Below are positions 8,955 through 18,400 of a stretch of DNA of 64,000 nucleotides, piece by piece. Every line of letters begins with the position of its first letter. The stretch's first letter is position 1. The position numbers were made by a program, and so were the translations under genes. A model generated the notes under the pieces. It searched no databases, was not told the origin of the DNA, and worked only from the letters and a program-made list of their open reading frames with translations. This DNA comes from Synechococcus sp. CBW1002 (GTDB lineage: Bacteria; Cyanobacteriota; Cyanobacteriia; PCC-6307; Cyanobiaceae), in assembly GCF_015840915.1 (NCBI RefSeq), contig NZ_CP060398.1, positions 3,720,001 through 3,784,000 on the forward strand, in the 5' to 3' direction.

Positions 8955-9458
8955 ATGACCTCCGCCTCTCCACCACCGCCGTCACTGCCGGGCACCCCAT
9001 CCAAGCGCCCCGCACCCAGGCGGAAAGCCCCATCGCTACAAGCCGTGCTGTGGCTGCTGCTGCTGGGCCTGCCGGTGCTGCTGATCGGCCTGGTGGTGAT
9101 GACAGGATCCGTGGGCAATGCCGCAGCACTTCTGTTCGTTTCGGTGGTCTGCACGGCCGGAATCGGCGGGGTGTTCTGGCTTGCCCTGGCCCTGCTGATC
9201 GGCTGGATGCTGAATTTGATCCTGCCCGGCCCACTGCGGAGGCCCCTGACCTTGCCCGCGACGGGCAGCGACCCGATGGTGACGCGGCTCACCACCTATG
9301 CCGGCCGTGCCCAGCAGCAGGGCATGGCACCGGAGCGGATCCGCCGGGATCTGGCCCGTGGCGGTTGGAGTTCGGTGCAGATCGAGGCGGCCCTGGCCGA
9401 TTCCCGCCCCACCGATTCCCGCCCCGCCGATTCCCACCCAACCAAAGCCCAGCCATGA
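8955..9458 (+). CDS. Small membrane protein with Pro-rich ends
   Basis: 167 residues. A Pro/Arg/Lys N-terminus is followed by two or three membrane spans (about residues 28-95) and a short helical segment with the spacing LARGGWSSVQIEAALAD, a pattern common in small C-terminal helical domains of membrane proteins. The tail is a repeat of Asp-Ser-(Arg/His)-Pro units encoded by a 15-bp period. The stop overlaps the start of the UbiA-like gene (ATGA). The family is not recognised. Its position in the run suggests an accessory subunit. Confidence 0.7.
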   Translation: MTSASPPPPSLPGTPSKRPAPRRKAPSLQAVLWLLLLGLPVLLIGLVVMTGSVGNAAALLFVSVVCTAGIGGVFWLALALLIGWMLNLILPGPLRRPLTLPATGSDPMVTRLTTYAGRAQQQGMAPERIRRDLARGGWSSVQIEAALADSRPTDSRPADSHPTKAQP

Positions 9459-10417
9459 CCGGGGTGATCCGCTCCCCCCTGGCGCTGCGCTTGTGGCAAT
9501 ACCAGCGGGAACGTTTTCCCCTGCTGAAGCATGGGCCGCTGATCCTGGTGTTCAGCGGCGCGGCCGTGGGCTACGGCGCCGCCCTGCAGGCCAGGGCCGC
9601 GAGTGTGCTGGCGCTGCTGGCGGGATCGGTGGTGGCCCTGCTGCTGTTTCTGCAGATGCGCATTGCCGATGAATTCAAGGACCTGGACGACGACCGCCGC
9701 TGGCGGCCCTACCGGGCGGTGCCGCGCGGACTGGTGAGCCTGCGGGAGCTGGCCGGGGTGGGGGTAGTGGCTGCGGCCGTGCAGCTGGCCCTGGTGCTGG
9801 CGATCGCGCCCACGGCTCTGGGGGCTCTGGCCGTGCTCTGGGGCTACCTGCTGCTGATGTGCGCCGAATTCGGCTGTCGCCGCTGGCTCAAGGCCCACCT
9901 GGTGGTCTACGTCTTGAGCCACATGGTGATCGTGCCGCTGCTGGCCCTTCTGCTGATCGGGCTGCAGAGCGGTGCCGTCCAGGGCGGGGCTTTGCCGCCG
10001 GTCCCTCTGCTGCTCTATCTGATCACCGCCTATCTGGCCGGACTGGTGATCGAACTCGGTCGCAAGATCCGGGCACCGATCGCCGAAGAGCCGGGGGTCG
10101 AGACCTGGAGCGCCCTCTGGGGCCTGCGGCCGGCTCTGACCCTGTGGTGGTGCTGCCTGCTGGCCTCCGGCGGGGCGGCGCTGCTGGCGGCGATGGCTGT
10201 CGGCGGTGGCGTGATGGAGATCCAGGCTGGTGCCCTGGTGGCGCTGGTGCTGGTGCCGCTCCTGGTGGTGCTTTGGTTGCGGCTGCGCCGGCTACCGGCC
10301 CTGCTTGAAGGTGCCGCTGAGGGGGGCGCCGAACCCCTGGCCCTGGCGACGGCCCTGTGGATCCTGGCCCTCTACCTCAGCCTGGGCTGGCCTGGATGGC
10401 TGGTGGGACGGGGTTGA
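9455..10417 (+). CDS. UbiA-like membrane prenyltransferase
   Basis: 320 residues with about eight hydrophobic spans. The first aspartate-rich motif reads RIADEFKDLDDDRRWRPYRA, matching the Mg-diphosphate site of UbiA enzymes, which transfer a prenyl chain to an aromatic or other acceptor at the membrane. The second motif is atypical: ELGRKIRAP stands where a DxxxD-like motif is expected, so the acceptor chemistry may differ. The start ATG overlaps the previous stop by 4 nt, and the following dikinase-like gene starts 2 nt after its stop. The context (radical SAM, duplicated membrane protein, BtaA-like protein) favours a special isoprenoid or lipid rather than quinone or chlorophyll synthesis. 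Confidence 0.8.
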   Translation: MTGVIRSPLALRLWQYQRERFPLLKHGPLILVFSGAAVGYGAALQARAASVLALLAGSVVALLLFLQMRIADEFKDLDDDRRWRPYRAVPRGLVSLRELAGVGVVAAAVQLALVLAIAPTALGALAVLWGYLLLMCAEFGCRRWLKAHLVVYVLSHMVIVPLLALLLIGLQSGAVQGGALPPVPLLLYLITAYLAGLVIELGRKIRAPIAEEPGVETWSALWGLRPALTLWWCCLLASGGAALLAAMAVGGGVMEIQAGALVALVLVPLLVVLWLRLRRLPALLEGAAEGGAEPLALATALWILALYLSLGWPGWLVGRG

Positions 10418-10419
10418 GC

Positions 10420-13179
10420 ATGGAGGTGCATGGCCGCGAGGCCTGGTGGATCCCCCTGGAGCAAGGGCCTGAGGTCACCCCGGAACGGGAGGAGGAGCTG
10501 GCAAAACGGCTGGGCGGCAAGGCGGCTGCCCTGCGCCGGCTGGCAGGCCTGGGCCATCCCGTGGGGCCGGCGCTTGTGATCCTGCCGGAGGCCTTCGCCC
10601 TGGCCCTGGAACCCGACCACCCCTGCCCCCGCCGCCTGCCCGACTGGCTGGAGGCCGACATGCGCCGGGCCGTGCAGAGTCAGTTGCCCAGCGGAGGTCG
10701 GCTGGCGGTGCGGTCTTCTGCGCCTCAGGAAGACGGACGACAGCGCAGCTTTGCGGGGCAATACACCTCCGTGCTGGAGGTGGAGCCAGACGACCTCGCT
10801 CGAGCGGTGCTGGCGGTGTGGGCCTCGGCGTTCGAGCCGTCGGTGCGGGCCTACAGCTCGGCAGCAGCCTCCACCCCAGCCCCCTTCACAGCGCCAGCCG
10901 TGCTGGTGCAACCGATGCTCCGCCCGCTGGTGGCCGGGGTGGCGTTCAGCGCCGATCCCCTCACCGGCCAGCGGGGCGTGACCGTGATCCAGGCGGTGGC
11001 GGGCGTGGCCGCCGATCTGCTGGCGGGAACGGCCGAAGGCGACCTGTACCACCTCAGCTGGGACGACCGGGTCCTGGAGAGTCGCCCCCTCCAGGCCGGC
11101 CGCCCCCTGCTGGACAGGGCCCGTCTGCTGGCGGTGCATCACCTGGTACGCCAGGTCGCCCGCGACTGCGGCACCCCCCAGGACGTGGAATGGGCCCTGG
11201 AGGCTCCGGAGCACCCAGGGGGGCCGGAGCGCCTCTGGCTGCTGCAGGCCCGACCGATCACCACCCTCGCGCGGGTCGCCGATCCCGACGGTGTCGTGGC
11301 GCTGTGGGACAACAGCAACATCGTGGAGAGCTACAGCGGCGTCACCACCCCGCTCACCTTCTCCTTCGCCCGCAAGGCCTACACGGAGGTCTACACCCAG
11401 TTCTGTCTGTTCATGGGGGTGCCCGCCAGCCGCGTGCGCCGGCATCGGCGGGTGTTCGCCACCATGATCGGCTTCCTGGAGGGGCGGATCTACTACAACC
11501 TCCACAGCTGGTACCGGGTGTTGTCGCTGCTGCCGGGGTATGGGCTCAATGCCGCCTTCCTCGAGCAGATGCTGGGGGTGCAGCAACCACTGGAGACCCG
11601 TCAACGGGAGCGGCTGCGGCTGGAGCCACCGGTCCCTCCCCTGCGGGATCTGCTGCGGCTGGTGAGGGCGAGCGGCTCCCTGCTGGGCAACTACCTCACT
11701 CTGGAGCGGCGGCGGCGCAACTTTCTGGCCCGGCTGGATCGGGTGCTGCCCGCTGCCCACGAGGCCACGGCGCTGGCGGAAGCCCGGCCGGATCAGCTGG
11801 TGGAGCGCTACCGCGCCATCGAAGCGGAGTTGCTCAACCGCTGGGATGCACCCCTGATCAACGACTTCTACGCCATGGTGCTGCACGGCGTACTGGGCCG
11901 CCTGCTGGAACGCTGGGGCCTCGATGCGGGCGGGGGCCTGCGCAATGCCTGGATCAGCGAGATCGGATCGGTGATCAGCAGCGAACCGCCCCGTCGCATC
12001 GCCGCGATGGCGGCGCTGGTGGTGGAACTGGACGTGGAGCAGCCTGCTCTGGTGACCCTGCTGCGGCGCGGCTCCCTGCCGGCCATCCGCCGCGCCCTGG
12101 CCACCGTGCCCGAGCTGGAGGCAGCGTTGAACGATTACCTCGCCGTGTTCGGCGATCGCTGCCTGGAGGAACTCAAGCTCGAGAGCCTCACCCTCCGCGA
12201 CGATCCCCTGCCCCTGCTGCGCACCCTCGGGGCCGCTGCTGCTGCTGCGGCCGCGATGACGGCGCGAAGCCAACAGGGACCTTCCTCGGGACCGGCAGCT
12301 CCACGGGACCAGACTCCGGCTCAAGGCCTGGCCAGGGCTCAGGTTCAGGCCACGGCTCAAGCCACGGACTCGGCACCTCTGCAGTCCGCACGGGTGTTGC
12401 GCGGGCCCCAGCGCTGGCTGCTGTTCGGATTACGTCGTCAGCTGCGGCGGCTGGTGGCGAACCGGGAGAACCTGCGCTTCGAGCGCACCCGCGTGTTCGG
12501 CCTGGCCCGGCGCCTGCTGCTGGAGCTGGGCCGTCGCCTGGCCGCCCTCGATCGTCTCGACCGCGCCGAGGATGTGTTCTTCCTGGAGGTGGACGAGGTG
12601 ATGGCGGTGGTGGAGGGCAATGGCACCACCACAGACCTGCGCGGCCTCGTCGCCCTGCGCCGCGCCGAATGGCAGCGGCACGGCCGTCAGCCGCCCCTGC
12701 CGAGGCGCTTTGAAACCCGGGGCCTGCCGACGCTCGACCTGCCGCCGCCTCCGAAGCCAGCCTCTCCCCTCAGCGATCCCGGGGATTCGGCCGCAGAACA
12801 GGTGGCCGCATCCACCGCTGAATCCGTCTGGCAAGGCACGGCCTGTTCCCCCGGGCGCGTGCGGGGCAAGGTGGCACTGGTGAACAATCCGCGGGCCTGG
12901 CTGGAGGGGCCGGGGGCCACCGCCAACGAACCGCGCATCCTGGTGGCCGCCTGCACCGATCCGGGCTGGGTGCTGCTCTTCCCCCAGGCCTGCGCCCTGC
13001 TGGTGGAGCGGGGCAGCGTGCTCTCCCATGTGGCGATCGTGGCGCGGGAGCTGGGGCTGCCCATGGTCACCGAGCTGGCCGGCCTCAGCTCCCTGCTGCA
13101 GAACGACGACTGGCTGGAGATCGATGGCGGCAGCGGATTGGTCCGCCGCTGCGCTGGCCCCGAACCCGGCACCTGGTGA
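10420..13179 (+). CDS. PEP/pyruvate-binding and PEP-utilising domain protein (rifampin phosphotransferase-like)
   Basis: 919 residues. The N-terminal PPDK/PPS ATP-grasp part shows RSSAPQEDGRQRSFAGQYTS and GVAFSADPLTGQRGV and ends in LLQARPITT (about residue 285). A large central domain follows, then the phosphohistidine swivel domain with ERGSVLSHVAIVARELGLPM (about residue 870). The PEP-binding TIM barrel of true PEP synthase or PPDK is absent, which is the architecture of rifampin phosphotransferase and related dikinases that pass ATP's beta-phosphate through His to a bound substrate. A low-complexity Ala/Gln/Ser/Pro insertion lies near residues 605-650. Start at 10420, 2 nt after the UbiA-like gene. 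Phosphorylation of the pathway intermediate is inferred. Confidence 0.8.
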   Translation: MEVHGREAWWIPLEQGPEVTPEREEELAKRLGGKAAALRRLAGLGHPVGPALVILPEAFALALEPDHPCPRRLPDWLEADMRRAVQSQLPSGGRLAVRSSAPQEDGRQRSFAGQYTSVLEVEPDDLARAVLAVWASAFEPSVRAYSSAAASTPAPFTAPAVLVQPMLRPLVAGVAFSADPLTGQRGVTVIQAVAGVAADLLAGTAEGDLYHLSWDDRVLESRPLQAGRPLLDRARLLAVHHLVRQVARDCGTPQDVEWALEAPEHPGGPERLWLLQARPITTLARVADPDGVVALWDNSNIVESYSGVTTPLTFSFARKAYTEVYTQFCLFMGVPASRVRRHRRVFATMIGFLEGRIYYNLHSWYRVLSLLPGYGLNAAFLEQMLGVQQPLETRQRERLRLEPPVPPLRDLLRLVRASGSLLGNYLTLERRRRNFLARLDRVLPAAHEATALAEARPDQLVERYRAIEAELLNRWDAPLINDFYAMVLHGVLGRLLERWGLDAGGGLRNAWISEIGSVISSEPPRRIAAMAALVVELDVEQPALVTLLRRGSLPAIRRALATVPELEAALNDYLAVFGDRCLEELKLESLTLRDDPLPLLRTLGAAAAAAAAMTARSQQGPSSGPAAPRDQTPAQGLARAQVQATAQATDSAPLQSARVLRGPQRWLLFGLRRQLRRLVANRENLRFERTRVFGLARRLLLELGRRLAALDRLDRAEDVFFLEVDEVMAVVEGNGTTTDLRGLVALRRAEWQRHGRQPPLPRRFETRGLPTLDLPPPPKPASPLSDPGDSAAEQVAASTAESVWQGTACSPGRVRGKVALVNNPRAWLEGPGATANEPRILVAACTDPGWVLLFPQACALLVERGSVLSHVAIVARELGLPMVTELAGLSSLLQNDDWLEIDGGSGLVRRCAGPEPGTW

Positions 13180-14381
13180 TGGGGCCAAGGATGTCCCACC
13201 TGCTCTATGGCCAGTGCTGGGAGGATGCCGATCGGCTGGTGGAGGCCCTGGCACCCCTGCAGGGCTGCCGCGTGCTCTCGATCGCCTCCGGCGGCGAGAA
13301 CAGCCTGGCCCTGCTCGCTGAAGGGGCCAGCCAGGTGGTCGCCATCGACCGCCATCCCGCCCAGATCGCCCTGCTCGCCCTCAAGGCCGCGGCCTACGGC
13401 TGCCTGGATCCGAGCGAGCTGCTGGTGTTTCTGGGGGCCTGGGAACAACCTGAGGAGCCAGCGACTGGGGATCTGTCACTCGCGGGCCCGCAGTCTTCTT
13501 CTCCAGCCGTGGGCCTGCACCGGCTGGAGCTCTACCGGCGCTGCCGCGAGCGGCTCGATGCCGCCTCCCTCCAGTTCTGGGACCGGCAGCCGCAGCTGAT
13601 CGCAGCGGGGGTGCTGCAGGCCGGACGGTTTGAGCGCTACCTGGCCCGTTTCCGCCGCTGGATCGTGCCCCGCCTGGCGGATCCCGACGGCTGGCAGGCG
13701 CTGCTGGAGGGGCTGAATGCTGAGGAACGCAGCGCCTGGTTCCAGCGCCGCTGGCAGAGCCGCGGCCAGCGGCTGCTGCTCCATCTGGTGTTCTCGCGTC
13801 TCCTGCTGGGCGGACTGGGCACCAGCCCGGAGCAGGTGCTCTACGGCAAGGGCTCCCAGAGCCGGCAGCTGGTGGAGCGCCTGCGCCATGCCCTGATCGC
13901 CCTGGATCCCGCCGAGAATCCCTACCTGCACTGGATCCTGAGGGGCCGCTTCGGAGCCCATCTGCCCCGGGCCCTGCGGCCTGAGGTGGTGCCGCTGGTG
14001 CGCCGCAACCTGGCGGCGCTCCGCCTGCAGACCACCTCTCTGGAGGCGTACCTGGCCTCGACCCACCCGTCCGAGCGCTTCGATCGGTTCAACCTCAGCA
14101 ACCTCTTCGACTACCAGTCGCCACTTGCCACGGCGGAGCTGTTGGGCGCCCTGCGCCGCCGTTCGGCCCCAGGTGGCCGCCTGGTCTGCTGGAACCGCCA
14201 CGCCGACCGCGACTGCCGCCTGGCGCCGCCGGCAAGCTGGCAGGACCAGGCGGACCTGGCAGCAGAGCTGCACCGGCGCGACCGGGTCTTCTTCTACAAG
14301 CGCCTGGTGGTGGCGGACGCCAGGATGGACTGGAGCCTGGCCCGGGAGGTCTGCGATCAACGCCGCCGTTCTGCCGCTTGA
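13179..14381 (+). CDS. DUF3419 / BtaA-like SAM-dependent transferase
   Basis: About 400 residues. It begins MGPRMSHLLYGQCWEDADRL and has the nucleotide-binding loop VLSIASGGENSLALL followed by VAIDRHPAQIALLALK, typical of the DUF3419/BtaA family. BtaA moves the 3-amino-3-carboxypropyl group of SAM to diacylglycerol in betaine lipid synthesis. The later segments FNLSNLFDYQS and GGRLVCWNRHADR also fit. No BtaB N-methyltransferase is adjacent, so a betaine lipid is not a safe inference. GTG 13176, ATG 13179 and ATG 13191 are all possible starts. 13179 forms a TGATG stop-start junction with the preceding gene. An insertion of about 20 residues rich in Ser/Pro/Glu follows the SAM domain. Confidence 0.8.
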   Translation: MGPRMSHLLYGQCWEDADRLVEALAPLQGCRVLSIASGGENSLALLAEGASQVVAIDRHPAQIALLALKAAAYGCLDPSELLVFLGAWEQPEEPATGDLSLAGPQSSSPAVGLHRLELYRRCRERLDAASLQFWDRQPQLIAAGVLQAGRFERYLARFRRWIVPRLADPDGWQALLEGLNAEERSAWFQRRWQSRGQRLLLHLVFSRLLLGGLGTSPEQVLYGKGSQSRQLVERLRHALIALDPAENPYLHWILRGRFGAHLPRALRPEVVPLVRRNLAALRLQTTSLEAYLASTHPSERFDRFNLSNLFDYQSPLATAELLGALRRRSAPGGRLVCWNRHADRDCRLAPPASWQDQADLAAELHRRDRVFFYKRLVVADARMDWSLAREVCDQRRRSAA

Positions 14382-14457
14382 TCCAGGCTCGGCTGCAGCG
14401 GCCGGCACCCATCCCCTGGCCGGCAGCCCTCTGCTGGCCGGCGATGAGGCCTGGAGG

Positions 14458-15432
14458 GTGGTGGTGGATGGGCGGGAGCGGGCCCGCTGCACCCTCTGGT
14501 GGAACCACACGCCGACCATCGCCGGTGGGCGGCTGGGAACGATCGGCGCCCTGTCTGGCCGTGGTCCGAGCGCGTTCCAACCCACCGGCGGCGATGCTGT
14601 CGCCGCCGATCTCTCCACCGATTTCGCAACCGATCTCACCGCCGCCCGCACCCTGCTCGATCACGCCTGCCGGCGCCTGGAGACGCAGGGCTGCACCCAG
14701 GTGCTGGCCCCGATGAACGGCAGCAGCTGGCAGCCCTACCGCTGCCGCGAGCCGATCAGTCCGGCAGCTGCAGCACCTGACCCGCTGGCGGGTTTCGCGG
14801 GCGAGCCCCTGCCCGGCCCCGAATGGATCGCGCCCCTGAGCCGCTGCGGTTTCCGCGTGCAGCAGCGCTACCACTCCTTTCTCTGCAACGACCTCACCCA
14901 GCGGCGGCGGCGCGGCAGGCCCACCCGCCTGGAGACCCTGCGGATCCGCAGAGCCTCGGAGCTCGACGCGACGGCCGGGCTGGCCCAGGTCCAGGCTCTG
15001 CTGCCCCAGGTCCACGGCCTGCTGCATCGGGCCTTCCAGCGGCAACCCTGGTTTCTGCCGCTGCCCCTGGACACCTTCTGCCGGCTCCAGCTCCAGAGCG
15101 GCGGCCTGGCCAGCATCGATCCCCACAGCAGCCTGCTGGCCTTCGCCGGCGAGCAGCTTGTGGGTCTGCTGCTGGCCCATCCCGCCGATGCCAGCGGCAC
15201 CACCCTGGTGATCCGCACCCTGGCGGTGCTGCCGGGCCGCCCCTGGGCAGGGCTGGGGAGGCTGCTGCTGGAGCAGGCCCACGCCGCGGCCCAGCAGCGG
15301 GGCTTCCGGCAGGTGGTGCATGCCCTGATGCTGGAGAACGGAGCCGGGCAGGCCCTGAGCCGGCACTACGCTCGCCCCCTGAGGAGTTACGTGCTGCTGG
15401 GCCGCCGCCTCGGCCCCGGCCCGGGGGAGTGA
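14458..15432 (+). CDS. GNAT family N-acetyltransferase
   Basis: From GTG 14458 the protein is about 324 residues, beginning VVVDGRERARCTLWW, a typical first beta-strand pair for this GNAT group. The acetyl-CoA region is LAVLPGRPWAGLGRLLLEQA near the C-terminus, followed by HALMLENGAGQALSRHYARP. The same frame remains open upstream into the DUF3419 gene without an ATG or GTG, and the stretch from about 14356 looks coding, so the true start may be a rarer codon. A repeat-like Thr/Asp/Leu segment lies near residue 45. It ends the seven-gene run, 5 nt before the oxoprolinase. Acylation of a polar product is an inference from family only. Confidence 0.75.
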   Translation: MVVDGRERARCTLWWNHTPTIAGGRLGTIGALSGRGPSAFQPTGGDAVAADLSTDFATDLTAARTLLDHACRRLETQGCTQVLAPMNGSSWQPYRCREPISPAAAAPDPLAGFAGEPLPGPEWIAPLSRCGFRVQQRYHSFLCNDLTQRRRRGRPTRLETLRIRRASELDATAGLAQVQALLPQVHGLLHRAFQRQPWFLPLPLDTFCRLQLQSGGLASIDPHSSLLAFAGEQLVGLLLAHPADASGTTLVIRTLAVLPGRPWAGLGRLLLEQAHAAAQQRGFRQVVHALMLENGAGQALSRHYARPLRSYVLLGRRLGPGPGE

Positions 15433-15437
15433 TCGGC

Positions 15438-18400
15438 ATGACGCATCAGCCCGCCTCCGGCTGGCGGTTCTGGATCGACCGGGGTGGCACCTTCACCGAT
15501 GTGGTGGGCCGCGATCCCCAGGGCCAGCTGCACGTCTCCAAGGTGCTGTCGGTGCAGCCCCACCGCCGGGGCGATCCCGCCGTGCGGGCCCTGAGGCAGA
15601 TGGCAGAGCTGGCGGAGCAGGCGCCCATCCCCGCCGGCTTGATCGAGGAGGTGCGTCTGGGCACCACCGTGGCCACCAATGCCCTGCTGGAGCGCTGCGG
15701 CCAGCCGGCGGTGCTGCTGATCAACCAGGGCCTCAGCGACCTGCCCTGGATCGGAGATCAGCACCGGCCGGATCTGTTCGCGCTGCGGATCGTACGGCCC
15801 GAGCCCCTGCTGGAGCGGGTGATCGCCGTGGAGGGTCGGCTCACGGCATCGGGAGCGGAGCTGCGCCCCCTGCAGCTGGATGGACGCCTGGAAGCGGAGC
15901 TGCGTGCCGCCTTGGCCGAGGGCATCCGCGGCTGTGCCGTGGCCCTGCTCCACAGCGTGCGCAATCCCGACCACGAAAGGCGGCTGGGGGCCTGGCTGGA
16001 GCAGCTCGGCTTCGATCCGGTGGTGCTCTCCCATCGGCTCAGTCCACAGCCCCGGCTGCTGCCTCGCTGCCAGACCAGCCTGGCCGAGGCCAGCATCGCC
16101 CCGGTGCTGGGCAGCTATCTGGCCCAGGTGGAGGCGGCCCTGGGCACGGCCACGCGCCTGCGGGTGATGCAGTCGAGCGGGGGCCTGGCCGCGCCACGCC
16201 AGCTCCATGCCAAGGACACGATCCTCTCCGGCCCCGCCGGCGGCATGGTGGGTGCCGTGCGCGTGGCCGAGGCGGCGGGGCTGGGATCGAGCCCGATCGT
16301 GGGTTTCGACATGGGCGGCACCTCCACCGATGTGTTCCACTTCGATCCCGGCCGTGGCGCCCTGGCCTGGGACCGGAGCGCCGAGACCGAGATCGGCGGC
16401 CTGCTGCTGCAGGCGCCCCGGCTGCCGATCCACACGGTGGCCTCCGGTGGCGGGTCGGTGCTCCACTACGACGGCGAGCGGCTGCAGGTGGGGCCCCGCT
16501 CGGCGGGCGCCGATCCGGGTCCGGCCTGTTACCGCAACGGCGGCCCCCTCACGGTGACCGACGCCAACCTGCTGCTCGGTCGCCTGCAGGCGACGCACTT
16601 TCCGGCGGTGTTCGGCGTCGATGGCGACCAGCCCCCCGATCGGGGCGTGGTCGAGCAGGGGTTTGCGGCTCTGGCGGCCGCCATGGGCGCCGCCTGCATG
16701 GGTACGGCCTACACGGCGGAAGCGGTGGCCGAGGGCGCGCTGGCGGTGGCGATCGAGCGGATGGCTGAGGCGATCCGGCGGATCTCGATCCAACGCGGCC
16801 ACGACATCCGTCAGGCGGTGCTGGTCTGCTACGGCGGCGCCGGCGGTCAGCATGCCTGCCGCCTGGCGGAAGCTCTGGGGGTGCGCCGGGTGCTGCTGCA
16901 CCCCCTCGCCGGCGTGTTGTCGGCCTATGGCATCGGGCTGGCCGAACAACGGCAGTTGTTGCAGCGGAACCTGCGCCAACCCCTCGATGCCGCCCTGCTC
17001 GAGGCACTGCCCGGCCACGCGGAGCAGCTGCTGGCCCAGGGCCGGGCCCGGCTCGAGGCCGCTGGCGATTCCCTCGTGGATCTGGCGGTGGAGGTGCAGC
17101 TGGAGCTGCGGCTGCCGGGCAGTGAGCAGGGGCTGCGGCTGAGCTGGCCCAACGACCTGGCCGGGCTGCGGCGCGGCTTCATCGCCGCCCACCAACGGCG
17201 CTTCGGCTATGTGCCCGGGAGCTCGGCAGCCTCGACAACACCCCTGGAGGAGCGGGCGGAGGAGGCGAACGCCCCTGATCTGCCCCTGCCTGAACTGCCC
17301 CTGCCTGAACTGCCCCTGATGCCTGAACTGCCCCTGATGGTGGAGCTGCTGGAGCTGGAGGTGGTGAGTGGTCGGGGTTCAGCGAAGCCAGCCAGCGCCG
17401 GGCCTGTGGACCGAGATCGAAGCAGCCCAGGCCAGCCTTCAGGCCGGTCCGAAGCCGAGACCAAGTCAGAAACCAAGTTCGAGACCAAGTCCAAAACCAA
17501 GTCTGAGATCAAGTCCCAGTCCGGATCCGCGTTCGGGCCCTGGTCCGGGTCTGAGCCAGCAACGCAGCCCCATCCACAACCCGATCAGGACGCAGACACC
17601 GCACGGCTGTATCTGCCGGCCCAGGGCTGGTGCCGGGTGCCGCTGCTGCAACGCCACCAGTTGAAGGGCGGCGGTGACCTGAACGGCCCGGCCCTGATCG
17701 CCGAGACCACCGGCATGGTGGTGCTCGAACCCGGCTGGTCAGCCCGAACACTGGCCGGAGGCGAGCTGCTGCTGCAGGCGATCGCGTCCGCCTCGCCAGC
17801 ATCCAGCGGTTCAGCAGCCGAGCCCGCCCATCCGGCAGCCCCCACGGCGAAAGCCGAGCTCAGGGCAGCTGCCGATCCGGTGCGGCTGGAGCTCTACAAC
17901 CACCGCTTCGCCGCCATCGCCGAGCAGATGGGGGTGCGCCTGCAGCAGACCAGCCAGTCGGTGAACATCCGCGAGCGGCTCGATTTCTCCTGCGCCCTGT
18001 TTGATCACCAGGGGCGGCTGGTGGCCAACGCCCCCCACATCCCGGTGCATCTGGGCTCGATGGGCGCCAGCGTGCTCAGCCTGCTGCGGGCCGTGGCTGA
18101 GGGTCGCCTGCCACCCCTGCGCCCCGGCGATGCGATCGCCAGCAACGACCCCTACGACGGCGGCACCCACCTGCCGGACATCACCGTGGTGACGCCGGTG
18201 TTCGCCGGGGCAGCGGGCGGTGCCGCGCCGGTCCTGTTCGTGGCCTGCCGCGGCCACCACGCCGATGTGGGCGGCATCACGCCGGGATCGATGCCGCCCT
18301 TCAGCCGCAGCATCGGCGAGGAGGGCGTGCTCCTGCGGAACGTGCCGGTGCTGGCGGGCGGCCACTTTGATCGAGCGGCCTGGGAGGAGCGGCTGGGCAG

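Noticed and set aside
10372-12360. 662-codon minus-strand open frame
   Set aside because: Antisense to the dikinase-like gene. No family motif, Gln/His/Arg-rich shadow composition.
17275-17520. Short repeats as a CRISPR array
   Set aside because: Periods of 12-15 bases without spacers, in frame inside a coding region. It is a coding repeat, not CRISPR.
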